Positions 6,708 through 16,338 of a stretch of 64,000 nt of DNA are shown here, piece by piece. Made by a program: the position numbers and the translations under genes. Location of the stretch: NCBI RefSeq assembly GCF_900187965.1, contig NZ_FZNL01000001.1, positions 1-64,000 of the forward strand, read 5' to 3'. The number at the start of each line of letters is the position of its first letter. Position 1 is the stretch's first letter. A model generated the notes under the pieces. The model did no database searches and had not been told where the DNA came from. It saw only the letters and a list, made by a program, of their open reading frames with translations. The stretch comes from Flavobacterium sp. ov086. GTDB taxonomy: Bacteria > Bacteroidota > Bacteroidia > Flavobacteriales > Flavobacteriaceae.

Positions 6708-9491
6708 ATGAGAAAACTTCTACTTATTATACTTACTTTACTTTTCAATCAATTCATATTTGCACAAGAAACAAGCGATAAAGTATCACTTGAATTTAAA
6801 GATGCGGATCTAATGACCGTAATTCAAACTATTGAAGCATCATCATCTTATAGATTTTATTTTGATGCCGAATGGATTAAATCAAACAAAAACTTATATA
6901 CAGGAAGCTACAAAAATGTTTCTATTGATGAAGTATTAAGCAAAGTCTTCAGCAATACAAACCTTAACTTTCTTGTTCTAAAATCGAAAATAATTCTAAC
7001 AAACAACAGCAGTATACATAATAAATTGCCTGCTAATTATTTTCCGAAATCAAATAATAACTTAGCAAATCAACCTGGCAGAACGATTCAAAATCCAATA
7101 TTTTATCAACAATATGATTCTCTACAAAATAGTAGTGGTTCCAAAAAGAACTTAGCGATAACTTTCATAGGAAAAGAAACAGATATTACAGATAAAAAGA
7201 ATTCTACTATTTCAGGATATATCAGAAACGGGTCGACAAACAAGCCTGAGCCTAATATCTACATGAAAATACGCAACAAAAACATAAGTGCGGTTAGTGA
7301 TCAGGACGGACATTATATTTTACAGGTTCCTCCGGGAATTAATGTGATCGAAATTAAAACGCTTAGTTTCAAAAAGCTTGCACAAACAATAATGGTTTAT
7401 AATGATGGTCCGCTTGATATTGAAATTCAAGAAGACACAAACTTATTGGACGAAGTTATCATCAGAAGCAAAAGACCAAAAACGGTAGAAAGTGTTATTT
7501 CAGGACTTGTGTCTATTGATATTGAAGCTGTAAAAAATGTACCATTAATATTAGGAGAACGCGACATTCTTAAAGTAGCCACTACTTTTCCGGGGATAAA
7601 AACTACTGGAGAAGGTTCTGCCGGATTTAATGTTCGCGGAGGAAAAGAAGATCAAAACTTAGTTCTTCTTGACAATGCCGTTCTTTATAATCCGCAGCAT
7701 TTCTTAGGGTTTTTCTCTGCAATAAATCCTTATACCGCAAAAAAAGCTGATATTTATAAAGGAAGCATACCTGCTGATTTTGGTGGACGTTTATCTTCTG
7801 TTTTTGATATAAGCACTAAAAATGGTAATGCCGAAAAATTTTCAGGTGAAGGTGCCATTGGTCCAATTACCTCTAATATTACTGTAGGAATGCCTATCCA
7901 AAAAAATAAATCAAGTATTATTGTTGGTGTAAGAGCCACTTATTCTGACTGGATTCTAAAATCTTTGGACAATGAAGATTTAAAAAATAGTGAAGCCGGA
8001 TTTTATGACGGAATCATGAAATACAACAACACTATTAACAAAAACAACTCGGTAGAAGCGACTTTGTATTACAGTCATGACCGTTTTAGAATAAGCTCAG
8101 ATTCGTTGTATAAATACAGTAACCGTCTTGCTTCTGCAAAATGGGATCATACATTTAATAAAAAGAATAAAGGATCATTGTTTTTTACCAATAGTGAATA
8201 CAAATTCAACATTGATTATGATTCTAACAACAAGAATGCCTTTGATTTTGGATATAAAATCAATGAAACGCAACTTATGCTAAAACTTAACTATTTGTAT
8301 AGTGAAAAACACAGTATAAACTATGGTATTTCGAGCAAGCTTTACAATGTTAGCCCAGGATATCAGCATCCAAAAAATCCAGATTCCCCTCTGGTTCCAA
8401 TTGATATTGAAAAAGAAAGAGGCCTTGAATCGGCTATCTTTATATCTGATAACTTTAAGTTGAACAGTAAATTGTTAATCGATATTGGATTGCGTTATTC
8501 TTTTTATTCGGCATTAGGAGAAGCCAATTCACGCCTATATCAACCCGGTTTACCTCTTGATGACGCATCGTATACTGAAACAAAACATTATGGAAACAAT
8601 GAAGTAATAAAAACATATGGAGGTATTGAGCCTCGTATCGCTGCTCGTTATTTCTTTACGGACGATTTCTCTATTAAAGCAAGTTTTGATCAGACAAGGC
8701 AATACATACACCTTCTTTCAAACAACGTAACACAATCTCCAACGGATACGTGGACTTTATCGAATACGAATGTAAAACCTCAAAGCGGACAACAATATTC
8801 ATTAGGTTTATACAAAAACTTACATGATAATGAAATCGAACTTAGTCTGGAAGGATACTATAAAAGATCACAAAATATATTAGACTACAAAGTTGGTGCA
8901 GAATTAATCCTGAATGACAGAGTAGAGACTCAGCTTTTGCAAGGAGAAGGAAAAGCATATGGTGTTGAGTTTTTAATAAAAAAATCAGTTGGAAAATTAA
9001 ACGGATGGATTGGATATACCTATTCCAGAACACTGATAAAACTTGACAGTAAATTTGATTCTGAAATAGTAAATAACGGTAAATATTTTGCTGCAAATTT
9101 TGACAAACCTCATGACCTGAGTGCCGTTTTAAATTATAAATTTACAAAACGTTATAGTTTATCGTCTAACTTTTTATACCAGACCGGAAGACCAATTACC
9201 TATCCTATTGGAACATACCATTATGGAAATGCAGAATATACTTTGTATAGTGACAGAAATAAATATCGAATTCCGGATTATATCCGTTTAGATATTGGGC
9301 TTAATATTGAAGGGAATCATAAAATAAAAAAACTGGCACATAGCTTCTGGAATATATCCGTGTATAATGTGTTAGGCAGAAGTAACCCGTATTCTGTTTA
9401 TTTTGTAACCGAAAAAGGACAAGTAAAAGCATACAAAACGTCTATTTTTTCTATTCCGGTTCCAAGTATAACTTATAATTTTAAATTTTAA
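6708..9491 (+). CDS. TonB-dependent receptor with STN and carboxypeptidase-like domains
   Basis: A 927-residue outer-membrane receptor. Order: signal peptide (1-20, FIFAQE), an STN (secretin/TonB short N-terminal) domain (about 25-100), a linker, a carboxypeptidase-regulatory-like beta-sandwich (about 168-240, SGYIRNGSTNKPEPNIYMKI), a plug (about 265-375, with GFNVRGGKEDQNLVLLDN) and a beta-barrel to the C-terminus (ends ITYNFKF). STN domains usually signal to a FecR-type anti-sigma factor, but none is encoded near, nor is an ECF sigma factor. It is tightly coupled to a DUF4249 lipoprotein downstream (4-base gap), a pairing common in Bacteroidota. The substrate cannot be told from sequence. 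Confidence 0.9.
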   Translation: MRKLLLIILTLLFNQFIFAQETSDKVSLEFKDADLMTVIQTIEASSSYRFYFDAEWIKSNKNLYTGSYKNVSIDEVLSKVFSNTNLNFLVLKSKIILTNNSSIHNKLPANYFPKSNNNLANQPGRTIQNPIFYQQYDSLQNSSGSKKNLAITFIGKETDITDKKNSTISGYIRNGSTNKPEPNIYMKIRNKNISAVSDQDGHYILQVPPGINVIEIKTLSFKKLAQTIMVYNDGPLDIEIQEDTNLLDEVIIRSKRPKTVESVISGLVSIDIEAVKNVPLILGERDILKVATTFPGIKTTGEGSAGFNVRGGKEDQNLVLLDNAVLYNPQHFLGFFSAINPYTAKKADIYKGSIPADFGGRLSSVFDISTKNGNAEKFSGEGAIGPITSNITVGMPIQKNKSSIIVGVRATYSDWILKSLDNEDLKNSEAGFYDGIMKYNNTINKNNSVEATLYYSHDRFRISSDSLYKYSNRLASAKWDHTFNKKNKGSLFFTNSEYKFNIDYDSNNKNAFDFGYKINETQLMLKLNYLYSEKHSINYGISSKLYNVSPGYQHPKNPDSPLVPIDIEKERGLESAIFISDNFKLNSKLLIDIGLRYSFYSALGEANSRLYQPGLPLDDASYTETKHYGNNEVIKTYGGIEPRIAARYFFTDDFSIKASFDQTRQYIHLLSNNVTQSPTDTWTLSNTNVKPQSGQQYSLGLYKNLHDNEIELSLEGYYKRSQNILDYKVGAELILNDRVETQLLQGEGKAYGVEFLIKKSVGKLNGWIGYTYSRTLIKLDSKFDSEIVNNGKYFAANFDKPHDLSAVLNYKFTKRYSLSSNFLYQTGRPITYPIGTYHYGNAEYTLYSDRNKYRIPDYIRLDIGLNIEGNHKIKKLAHSFWNISVYNVLGRSNPYSVYFVTEKGQVKAYKTSIFSIPVPSITYNFKF

Positions 9492-9495
9492 CGAA

Positions 9496-10686
9496 ATGAA
9501 TTTTAGAACCGAAATAATAAAACATACCAATAAAATCATTCTTTTCTTTCTGCTAAGTTTTTTCATTAGCAGTTGTTCAGAAAGCTATAACCTGCAAACT
9601 GATACCTATGAGGAAGCTATAGTTATAGAAGCTACTTTGACTAATGAACTTAAAAAACAAGAAATAAAGATCACCAAAACTTCCCGATTCGAAGATGAAG
9701 AGGTTGTTGTAGAAACCGGCGCAAATGTGGTTGTGAAGGATAATCTTAACAACGAATATGTTTTCACAGAGAATTCTGGTAAATATGTTTCGCAATCTGA
9801 ATTTGAGATTCTTCCTAACAGACAATATACTTTAGAAATAAAAACCAAAGATGGTAAAGTTTATAAATCATCTTCAGAAACGTTACCAACTGTAAGTCCT
9901 ATTATAAGCATTACTCCAAGCGTGGTTGTAAACAACAAAAACGAAACTGGTGTACAAATGAACGCAAACAGTTATGATCCAAACAGAACTTCTAATTATT
10001 ACCGATATGAATATGAAGAAACTTATAAAATTATAGCACCTAGATGGACTTCTGACAGAGCAGTTGTAACTGGTCCTAAAAATATAAAAATAGACGAGGA
10101 TAATGATCCAGCCAAAAGAATCTGTTATTCCACAATAAAATCAACTGATATACTCGTAACCAGTACAAACGATCTAGCAGAAGATCGTGTTAATTTCCCT
10201 GTACGATTTATTAAACAAGATAATTATATTATCGCGCATAGATATAGTATACTTGTAAAACAGTATGTTGAAAATAAAGCAGCTTATACTTTTCATAAAA
10301 CGATGAAGGAGATATCGAGCTCTTCGAGTGTATTGTCTCCAAAACAGCCTGGTGTGTTTTCAGGAAATATAAGATGTATTAGTAATGTAGACGAAAAAGT
10401 TATGGGGTATTTTGATGTTGCATCTGTATCCTCTCAAAGAATCTTTTTTAACTATACAGACTTTTTCCCTCCTACAAATACTCCTGCTTATTTTAGTGCG
10501 TGCGAACCTATGCAGCTTAAGTTCTGTTTTGAATCTAATGTAACCCCTCCATGTGATGGATATACCATTATTTCAGGTCTTCAAAATAATTCATTATCCT
10601 ATTTCTATGGTAACTATGTAGAAACGGCATGCGCAGATTGTACAACATTTTCATCTAACATAATACCTTCATTTTGGAAAGAATAA
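9496..10686 (+). CDS. DUF4249-type lipoprotein
   Basis: A 396-residue protein with a lipoprotein signal (lipobox FISSC, lipidated Cys27), followed by a domain of the DUF4249 type, starting with the typical region EEAIVIEATLTNELKKQEIKITKT-like strands (residues about 37-62) and an Ig-like half. Such proteins accompany TonB-dependent receptors in Bacteroidota and probably sit on the periplasmic face or the cell surface as accessory or capping subunits; their biochemical role is not established. The mature part contains several cysteines, including a CADC motif near the C-terminus. The gene overlaps the next one by 13 bases. Confidence 0.8.
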   Translation: MNFRTEIIKHTNKIILFFLLSFFISSCSESYNLQTDTYEEAIVIEATLTNELKKQEIKITKTSRFEDEEVVVETGANVVVKDNLNNEYVFTENSGKYVSQSEFEILPNRQYTLEIKTKDGKVYKSSSETLPTVSPIISITPSVVVNNKNETGVQMNANSYDPNRTSNYYRYEYEETYKIIAPRWTSDRAVVTGPKNIKIDEDNDPAKRICYSTIKSTDILVTSTNDLAEDRVNFPVRFIKQDNYIIAHRYSILVKQYVENKAAYTFHKTMKEISSSSSVLSPKQPGVFSGNIRCISNVDEKVMGYFDVASVSSQRIFFNYTDFFPPTNTPAYFSACEPMQLKFCFESNVTPPCDGYTIISGLQNNSLSYFYGNYVETACADCTTFSSNIIPSFWKE

Positions 10687-12416
10687 AATACATTTTACTA
10701 TTGGTATTACTTATCAATACAAAACCGATTATAGCGCAAAACACTTCTATAAATGAGAGTGTATTTATCCATGCAAATGCAACGACTTTTGTAACTGGAG
10801 AGAAACTTCTATATAAAATTTATAGCTTAAAAAATACAGACAAAACACCAAGTCCTGTTAGTAAAGTAGCCTATGTTGAGCTTATCGATCCTACTGGAAA
10901 AAACATTTTTAAGAACAAACTTTACCTAAAAAATAGTACCGGAGAAGGCGATTATTTTATCCCTACAACCATTAAAACCGGAAGTTACAAACTGATTGGC
11001 TACACTAATTGGATGTTAAATTCAGATGCTTCTAAAATATTCCAGGTTGATATTAAAATCATAAACCCTTATCAAATTAGCGAATCAAATTTAACAGAAA
11101 ATAAAGCCATTTCTGAAAAAGCAAATCTGGCAAATTCAGCATCAACTTCTGGAACTGTCCCTCAAGAAAGTTTATCAGATAAAAACTTTAAAATAAAAGT
11201 AAATAAAGATGTTTTCGCGAATCGCGAAAAAGTTACATTAGGCATTGAGTCTTCGGCATTATCACCAGAGAAAGGAAACTACTCCTTATCTGTTAGAAAA
11301 AAAGATAATTTACCTACAATAAATCAATTAACACCGGGTGAATTTGCTAAGATTTCGGCTGAAATTGAAACAAATTCCCAAAATAAAGGTGCAATAATTC
11401 TTCCTGAGCTTCGTGGAGAAATGATTTCCGGTAAAATAATTTCAAAAAGTCCGGTAAACAATAGTCTACAAAATATAATTGTTGCCTTGTCTATAGCAGG
11501 AAAATCGTTTGCTTATAAAGCTGTAAAAACAAATGAAGCAGGGCGTTTTATTTTTAATTTAGACAAACCTTATTATAATAACGAAATAGTTATACAAATT
11601 ATAGGCGACCAAAAAGAAAATTACACTTTAGAACTTGACAAAGCAAATGAGCCGGATTATTCTAAACTAGCATTTCAATCTAACTTTAATTTATCAAGTG
11701 AGATCGAAGAAACCTTATTAGAAAGATCTATTGCAAGTCAAATTGAAAATGCATACTATACGGATAAAATAGACAGTATAATTAAACCGGACTATACAGA
11801 TCCGTTTTACTACCCGGTTGCCAAACAATATTTACTTAGTGATTTTACAAGGTTTCCATCCTTAAAAGAAACCATTACCGAAATAGCAACAGAACTGTAT
11901 TATAGACAAAATGGTGCCGATTACTCTTTGCATGTAAACGATTATAGCCTTCATACACAATTACCGGAATCGCCATTAGTGATCGTTGACGGTTATATGT
12001 TGCAAAATATAAATGAGCTATTCAATTTTAATATGGCAAACATGTATAGTATCAGTATCATAACTGGTCAATATTATGTGGGGCCTAAAGTTTTTAACGG
12101 TGTAATAAGTTTTGTTACTGTAGACGGTAATTTTACTAGTTTACAAAAAGACAATTACATCTTTAAGCCTACCGTTTTGAGGCCTTCTGTAAAGAAATCA
12201 TACTATAGTCCCAATTATACTGTCGGGAACAATTTGCAGCGAATTCCAGATTATAGATATCAATTATTATGGAAACCAGATGTAAAATTAGATCAAAAAG
12301 AAGATGATATCTATTTTTATACTTCTGATGTCAAAGGAAGCTTCGAAGTTGTTTTAGAGGGTTTTACAGAAAACGGACAACCGGTTTATCTTTCTAAAAC
12401 TATTAGTGTGGAATAA
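10674..12416 (+). CDS. large exported protein with MG2-like and plug-like regions
   Basis: A 580-residue protein with a signal peptide (ends IIAQNT). The first region (about 25-135) resembles the macroglobulin MG2-type beta-sandwich (FIHANATTFVTGEKLLYKIY), a middle region (about 190-320) looks like a second beta-sandwich with a carboxypeptidase-like repeat, and near 430-480 there is a plug-like stretch (LVIVDGYMLQN, then FNGVISFVTVDG) similar to TonB receptor plugs. Bacteroidota encode many such proteins beside receptors; function is unknown. The start is TTG at 10674, inside the end of the DUF4249 gene (13-base overlap), which indicates translational coupling. No downstream ATG keeps the signal peptide. 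Confidence 0.6.
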   Translation: MERIKYILLLVLLINTKPIIAQNTSINESVFIHANATTFVTGEKLLYKIYSLKNTDKTPSPVSKVAYVELIDPTGKNIFKNKLYLKNSTGEGDYFIPTTIKTGSYKLIGYTNWMLNSDASKIFQVDIKIINPYQISESNLTENKAISEKANLANSASTSGTVPQESLSDKNFKIKVNKDVFANREKVTLGIESSALSPEKGNYSLSVRKKDNLPTINQLTPGEFAKISAEIETNSQNKGAIILPELRGEMISGKIISKSPVNNSLQNIIVALSIAGKSFAYKAVKTNEAGRFIFNLDKPYYNNEIVIQIIGDQKENYTLELDKANEPDYSKLAFQSNFNLSSEIEETLLERSIASQIENAYYTDKIDSIIKPDYTDPFYYPVAKQYLLSDFTRFPSLKETITEIATELYYRQNGADYSLHVNDYSLHTQLPESPLVIVDGYMLQNINELFNFNMANMYSISIITGQYYVGPKVFNGVISFVTVDGNFTSLQKDNYIFKPTVLRPSVKKSYYSPNYTVGNNLQRIPDYRYQLLWKPDVKLDQKEDDIYFYTSDVKGSFEVVLEGFTENGQPVYLSKTISVE

Positions 12417-12512
12417 AAGTGAGCGTATTTTGGGGAATTAACTAACAAAATAGGGCAAATTCAGGAAGAGTTTTAACAAATAGTCAATAAAATTAGAGTT
12501 AATGAAGAAAAA

Positions 12513-12557
12513 CTAAAGGTATTTCATAATTTATTCAAAGAAAAAAAATACCTTTAG
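12513..12557 (+). promoter_or_regulatory. 12-bp inverted repeat upstream of the 12597 gene
   Basis: CTAAAGGTATTT (12513-12524) pairs perfectly with AAATACCTTTAG (12546-12557) over a 21-base AT-rich loop. No T-run follows, so it is not a standard terminator. It ends 39 bases before the ATG at 12597. Confidence 0.4.
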
Positions 12558-12596
12558 CCTACCAAAAATAAAAAATTTAACCCTAAAAACCCTATT

Positions 12597-12989
12597 ATGG
12601 ACTTCAACGTTATCCAGATTACAAAAATTAATTCAATCGATTTTGTGTTCTCAGACAAAACGAACATTACATTTCCTGTTGCTCCTTTAGTTTCAGCAAC
12701 AACTTATCAAAACCAAAACGTAAAAACATTAAAAATCTGTTCTACATTGTACATTAACTCACAAGACTCTCAGAATCCGGTCGTGGGAACATTAACTGAA
12801 AATGGAGATACTGTCGAAATTTATTTTGACTATGATTGGGACGAAAGTACTCCTGACACTTATGATGTTTGGTATGTTGAAGCAGACTATACTTCTGATA
12901 CAATTGGTAATATTAAATTTGTTACATCTTATTTAAGAAACATTGATCCTATTACTTCTAGAGGAACTACAACTGGAGTAAATGGATAA
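12597..12989 (+). CDS. small protein of unknown function
   Basis: A 130-residue protein without a signal peptide or membrane segment. It is acidic and predicted beta-rich (alternating residues such as VETVEIYFDYDW-like and TYDVWYVEADY), with a Gly/Thr C-terminus. I recognise no family. It lies between the TonB receptor operon and the histidine kinase, with long inverted repeats on both sides, and is on the same strand as both. Codon use does not look different from the neighbours. It may be a lectin-like or phage-like beta protein, but nothing supports a specific role. Confidence 0.6.
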   Translation: MDFNVIQITKINSIDFVFSDKTNITFPVAPLVSATTYQNQNVKTLKICSTLYINSQDSQNPVVGTLTENGDTVEIYFDYDWDESTPDTYDVWYVEADYTSDTIGNIKFVTSYLRNIDPITSRGTTTGVNG

Positions 12990-13011
12990 TGAACCACTTT
13001 TGGTCAATAAT

Positions 13012-13066
13012 AAGGTATATGGTTTAATAAATAAAAAAACAATTATTAACTTAAACCATATACTTT
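13012..13066 (+). promoter_or_regulatory. 16-bp inverted repeat just before the histidine kinase start
   Basis: AAGGTATATGGTTTAA (13012-13027) pairs with TTAAACCATATACTTT (13051-13066), with 15 of 16 pairs, over a 23-base AT-rich loop. The right arm ends two bases before the ATG at 13069, so a folded mRNA would hide the start. If translation begins at 13096 instead, the hairpin would lie 30 bases upstream. Confidence 0.5.
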
Positions 13067-13068
13067 AA

Positions 13069-14826
13069 ATGAGAAAAAAAAGAAACATACAAAAAATGCA
13101 AGCAACTAAATTATTTGTTTCGCTGATACTTTGTCTAAGTTCTTCACTTCTTTTCTCTCAAATAAAAAACTACAATAATGTAGACGAGGTATTTTACAAA
13201 AAAGCCAACGAATTCAAAAATGAGATAAACTTTAGAAAAGCTCTCTATTTTTTCAATAAAAAAAACTGGGACTCTACTCTAGTATATTCTATGAAGCAAT
13301 TAAGCTTAAGTAAAAATCAAGAGCTAACTAATTATTGCCATTATTTTAGAGGATATAGCCTTAGAGAATTAAAGCTACTACAAGAAGCAAGGTCTGAACT
13401 AAACTTAATTTCAAAAAAATTCATCCTATATCATTTAGTAAACTATAAATTAGGAGCAATTTCTTTGGAACTGAATGAATTCGAAAGGGCTATAACCTAT
13501 TTTCTTGAAGCTGAGAAAGCATATACAAGCGAAGAAAAAGAATACAAAATAAGTTCACTTTATTCGAATCTAGGAACTTGTTATTTACATCTAAATAAAT
13601 TCAAATTAGCTGAAATTTATCTATTCAAAAGTGTAAGAATACAAGAAAAAGAGAAAGATTCATTACCAATCATAAACTCATACTTTAATATTGCAAACTT
13701 ATATTACTTGCAATACAAAGACCAACAAGCAATTCCTTATTTTGAAAAAGCATACGTTTTATCTAAGAAAGTAAAAGATTTTAATAAAAAAAGAGATGCT
13801 TCTCTAAATATGACAGTAGTAGAAGAAAATAGAGGTAACTACAAAAAAGCACTAATTTATAGAAAAGAATATGATCAATGGAAAGATTCTTTAAACAACC
13901 AAAATAAAGTTTGGGCAGTTGCTGACTTTGAGAAAAAGTTTGCCGTGGCTCAAAAACAAAAACAAATCAAAGTACTTCAAATAGAAAACAAGCTTAAAAA
14001 TGCACAACGTAATGGTTTGTTTTTCTCAGCAATTGGCTTATTATTAATTTTAACCGCCGGTGTTTATCTTTACGCTCAAAAAATAAAAAACGGCAAAATT
14101 ATATTGCTCCAAAAAAACAAACTCGACGAACTCAATGCGACTAAAGATCAATTGTTCTCGATAGTAAGTCATGATTTAAGATCTTCTGTAAACGCACTCA
14201 AAACAAGTAATGCAAAATTATCAGCGACTCTAGAAACCAAAAATTACGATGAGCTTAATCAGCTTATCATACAAAATAGTAGTATTGCCAATGGCGCTTA
14301 CAGTTTATTAGACAATTTATTGCACTGGGCAATGCTGCAAACCAAACAATTGTATTTTCATAAAGAATCTGTTCATTTGTACTCTATTGTACAGCAAATT
14401 GAATACAATTACAAACCTTTACTTCTTGATAAAACATTAACTTTTGAGAATTCGGTTTCAAAAGGTATCTTCATTTTCGTAGATCTTGATTCGTTAAAAA
14501 TTGTACTCCGAAATTTATTAGACAATGCAATTAAATTCTCTAATGAAAACGGAAAAATAAATTTTTATACCGAAGATACAAATACCGAATTTTGCAAACT
14601 TATTATTGAGGATTCGGGCATAGGAATGAAAGAAAGTACTATTCAGGAATTACTTTCAGAAGGTGAATTATTATCAAAGAAGGACAATTCTGAAATTATA
14701 GGAACTGGTTTAGGATTGCAATTGTGCAAACAAATGATCAGGAAAAATAGCGGCACTATAGCTATAGAAAGTGAACTAAACAAGGGTACAAAAATGATTT
14801 TGACTTTCCCAAAAACAATTACTTAG
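13069..14826 (+). CDS. TPR-containing sensor histidine kinase
   Basis: A 585-residue inner-membrane sensor kinase. Order: N-terminal signal/anchor (about 10-30), periplasmic tetratricopeptide repeats (about 45-290, with typical patterns such as LNKFKLAEIYLFKSVRI), a membrane segment (about 314-336), then HisKA with the phosphorylated His near 368 (IVSHDLRSSV) and HATPase_c with the N box (NLLDNAIKFS, about 482) and G boxes (DSGIGM, GTGLGLQL). It probably phosphorylates the LytTR regulator 157 bases downstream. The start could be 13069 or 13096; the second gives a more typical signal peptide. The ligand is unknown. Confidence 0.9.
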   Translation: MRKKRNIQKMQATKLFVSLILCLSSSLLFSQIKNYNNVDEVFYKKANEFKNEINFRKALYFFNKKNWDSTLVYSMKQLSLSKNQELTNYCHYFRGYSLRELKLLQEARSELNLISKKFILYHLVNYKLGAISLELNEFERAITYFLEAEKAYTSEEKEYKISSLYSNLGTCYLHLNKFKLAEIYLFKSVRIQEKEKDSLPIINSYFNIANLYYLQYKDQQAIPYFEKAYVLSKKVKDFNKKRDASLNMTVVEENRGNYKKALIYRKEYDQWKDSLNNQNKVWAVADFEKKFAVAQKQKQIKVLQIENKLKNAQRNGLFFSAIGLLLILTAGVYLYAQKIKNGKIILLQKNKLDELNATKDQLFSIVSHDLRSSVNALKTSNAKLSATLETKNYDELNQLIIQNSSIANGAYSLLDNLLHWAMLQTKQLYFHKESVHLYSIVQQIEYNYKPLLLDKTLTFENSVSKGIFIFVDLDSLKIVLRNLLDNAIKFSNENGKINFYTEDTNTEFCKLIIEDSGIGMKESTIQELLSEGELLSKKDNSEIIGTGLGLQLCKQMIRKNSGTIAIESELNKGTKMILTFPKTIT

Positions 14827-14983
14827 TGCACTTTTATAAAGCAAATAAATCACGACAAGATCTTTGTTTAGATAAGTATTCTTAAAAAATACGCTTTAAA
14901 CAATCCTTTTCTCTATAATAATTCTTTACTTTACTCCACCAAAAGGCTTATTAACAATACTTGCTTTCCCAAAAACAATAAAA

Positions 14984-15730
14984 ATGGACAATATCAATGT
15001 TTTAATAATAGAAGATACTCCAGAACAAAGCGATGCACTTACCAAAGTATTGCTTGAAAACAATTACACCGTTGCCGGAGTAGCCAAAAACTTTACGGAT
15101 GCCATAAAGCTTTTTTACGAAAACACCGTTGATATTATTATCATCGATGTGTTTCTTGACGGAAAACCAGATGGAATTACTTTTGCAGAGTCTATAAACA
15201 TTATTCCGAATGCTTCAAAACCATTTGTCTTTTTGACCAACTCACAAGACCGGGAGATTTTTGAACGTGCAAAACTCACAAAACCTTTCAGTTTTTTAAT
15301 GAAACCTTTTAATGAGTTAGAAATTCTGTATGCTATAGAAATGGCAGTCGAAAAATTCTACGAGCAAACAAATGTGTTTCTAAGCGAAGAACAAGACACT
15401 GTAATCAGCAATGATTACTTATTTATAAAGAAGAAAAACTCGCTAAAAAAAGTTGCCATAAACGACATTCTATATATTGAAGTCGAAGAAAGATATTGCA
15501 ATATTATTACCGAAAAAGAAAAATTCGTCATTCAAATTTCGCTAACGAAAATCAGTAATTTATTAGATAAAAATAAATTCATAAAAACGCATCGGAATAC
15601 TATCGTTAACACAGACAAAATCGAAGAGATCATTCTAGCCGATAATCTCGTAATCTTAAAAGGAAATCACAAAATAAATCTAAGCGATACTTATAAAGAT
15701 TTTATAAAAAAGATGAATATTTTGTCTTAA
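14984..15730 (+). CDS. LytTR-family response regulator
   Basis: A 248-residue two-domain regulator. The receiver domain (1-120) has the acidic pair E10/D11, the phosphorylated Asp55 (IIIIDVFLDG) and the conserved Lys in FLMKPF. The LytTR DNA-binding domain (about 145-245) has the family pattern ILYIEVEERYCNIIT and FIKTHRNTIVN. LytTR proteins bind direct repeats upstream of target promoters. It follows the TPR histidine kinase on the same strand after a 157-base gap that contains no gene, so the two probably form a two-component pair. A strong hairpin follows the stop. Confidence 0.92.
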   Translation: MDNINVLIIEDTPEQSDALTKVLLENNYTVAGVAKNFTDAIKLFYENTVDIIIIDVFLDGKPDGITFAESINIIPNASKPFVFLTNSQDREIFERAKLTKPFSFLMKPFNELEILYAIEMAVEKFYEQTNVFLSEEQDTVISNDYLFIKKKNSLKKVAINDILYIEVEERYCNIITEKEKFVIQISLTKISNLLDKNKFIKTHRNTIVNTDKIEEIILADNLVILKGNHKINLSDTYKDFIKKMNILS

Positions 15731-15761
15731 AAACGACACTTTTTTACATCGAAAAAATCTC

Positions 15762-15796
15762 AAAATCCTCTTTATTTCAAAGAGGATTTTTTTGTT
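15762..15796 (+). terminator. terminator after the LytTR regulator
   Basis: AAAATCCTCTTT (15762-15773) pairs perfectly with AAAGAGGATTTT (15779-15790), with a 5-base loop and a T-run following. Confidence 0.9.
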
Positions 15797-15931
15797 TTAG
15801 ATCCATAAAACCAAGTATACATTTCTCTTTAGAGACTTTATGACACGAAAACAAGCTTTCATGACATTTTTCAGTAATAACCGTAGAATCAAAATTATTT
15901 TTACGCTCAGAAACAACAAAAAAAACTATCA

Positions 15932-16183
15932 ATGAGAATTGCGTTAATCAGCCAGCCAGACATGAGAGCTTTATCAATCATAAAAAAAATCATCAATAAT
16001 CCCTGGGTTGGAATTGTTGTCTCGTTAGGAGTAATAATTCCCTGTTTGTACGAAATTCTGGATGATATTACGGTTTTTAGAAAAGAATATATACTATTAT
16101 TAATCTCATTTCCGATCTATATAAAGTCACTTAAAAAGATATTCGACGAAATTTTAGATGCCTCTGATGATTTTTCGGAGTAA
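15932..16183 (+). CDS. small two-TM membrane protein
   Basis: An 83-residue protein with two predicted membrane helices (about 28-46, VGIVVSLGVIIPCLYEIL, and 55-67) and a polar, acidic C-terminus. The pattern resembles small membrane proteins annotated only as hypothetical in Flavobacterium. It has its own terminators on both sides (15762 and 16209) and so is probably transcribed alone. No function can be assigned. Confidence 0.55.
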   Translation: MRIALISQPDMRALSIIKKIINNPWVGIVVSLGVIIPCLYEILDDITVFRKEYILLLISFPIYIKSLKKIFDEILDASDDFSE

Positions 16184-16206
16184 AAATAAATTTTGCCCCT
16201 CCTGAT

Positions 16207-16252
16207 AAAACACTCCAAATTAAGCTTTTAATAAGGAGTGTTTTTCTTTTTT
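16207..16252 (+). terminator. terminator upstream of rpoD
   Basis: AACACTCC (16209-16216) pairs with GGAGTGTT (16235-16242), followed by TTTCTTTTTTT. It isolates the small membrane protein gene from rpoD. Confidence 0.8.
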
Positions 16253-16323
16253 TAAAATATTTCACAACTTGTTGTAACTTTTTTGCATCTTCTTACGTAT
16301 AACTAATTGTACACTTAAAAATT

Positions 16324-16330
16324 GAGGAGA
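16324..16330 (+). promoter_or_regulatory. strong Shine-Dalgarno sequence of rpoD
   Basis: GAGGAGA lies 8 bases before the rpoD ATG at 16339. Most genes in this window have no such purine run near the start, as is usual in Bacteroidota, where SD-dependent initiation is rare. Its presence fixes the rpoD start. Confidence 0.6.
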
Positions 16331-16338
16331 CAAAAAAC

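Noticed and set aside
7754..7939. Minus-strand open frame inside the TonB receptor gene
   Set aside because: A shadow of the receptor coding sequence with no independent support.
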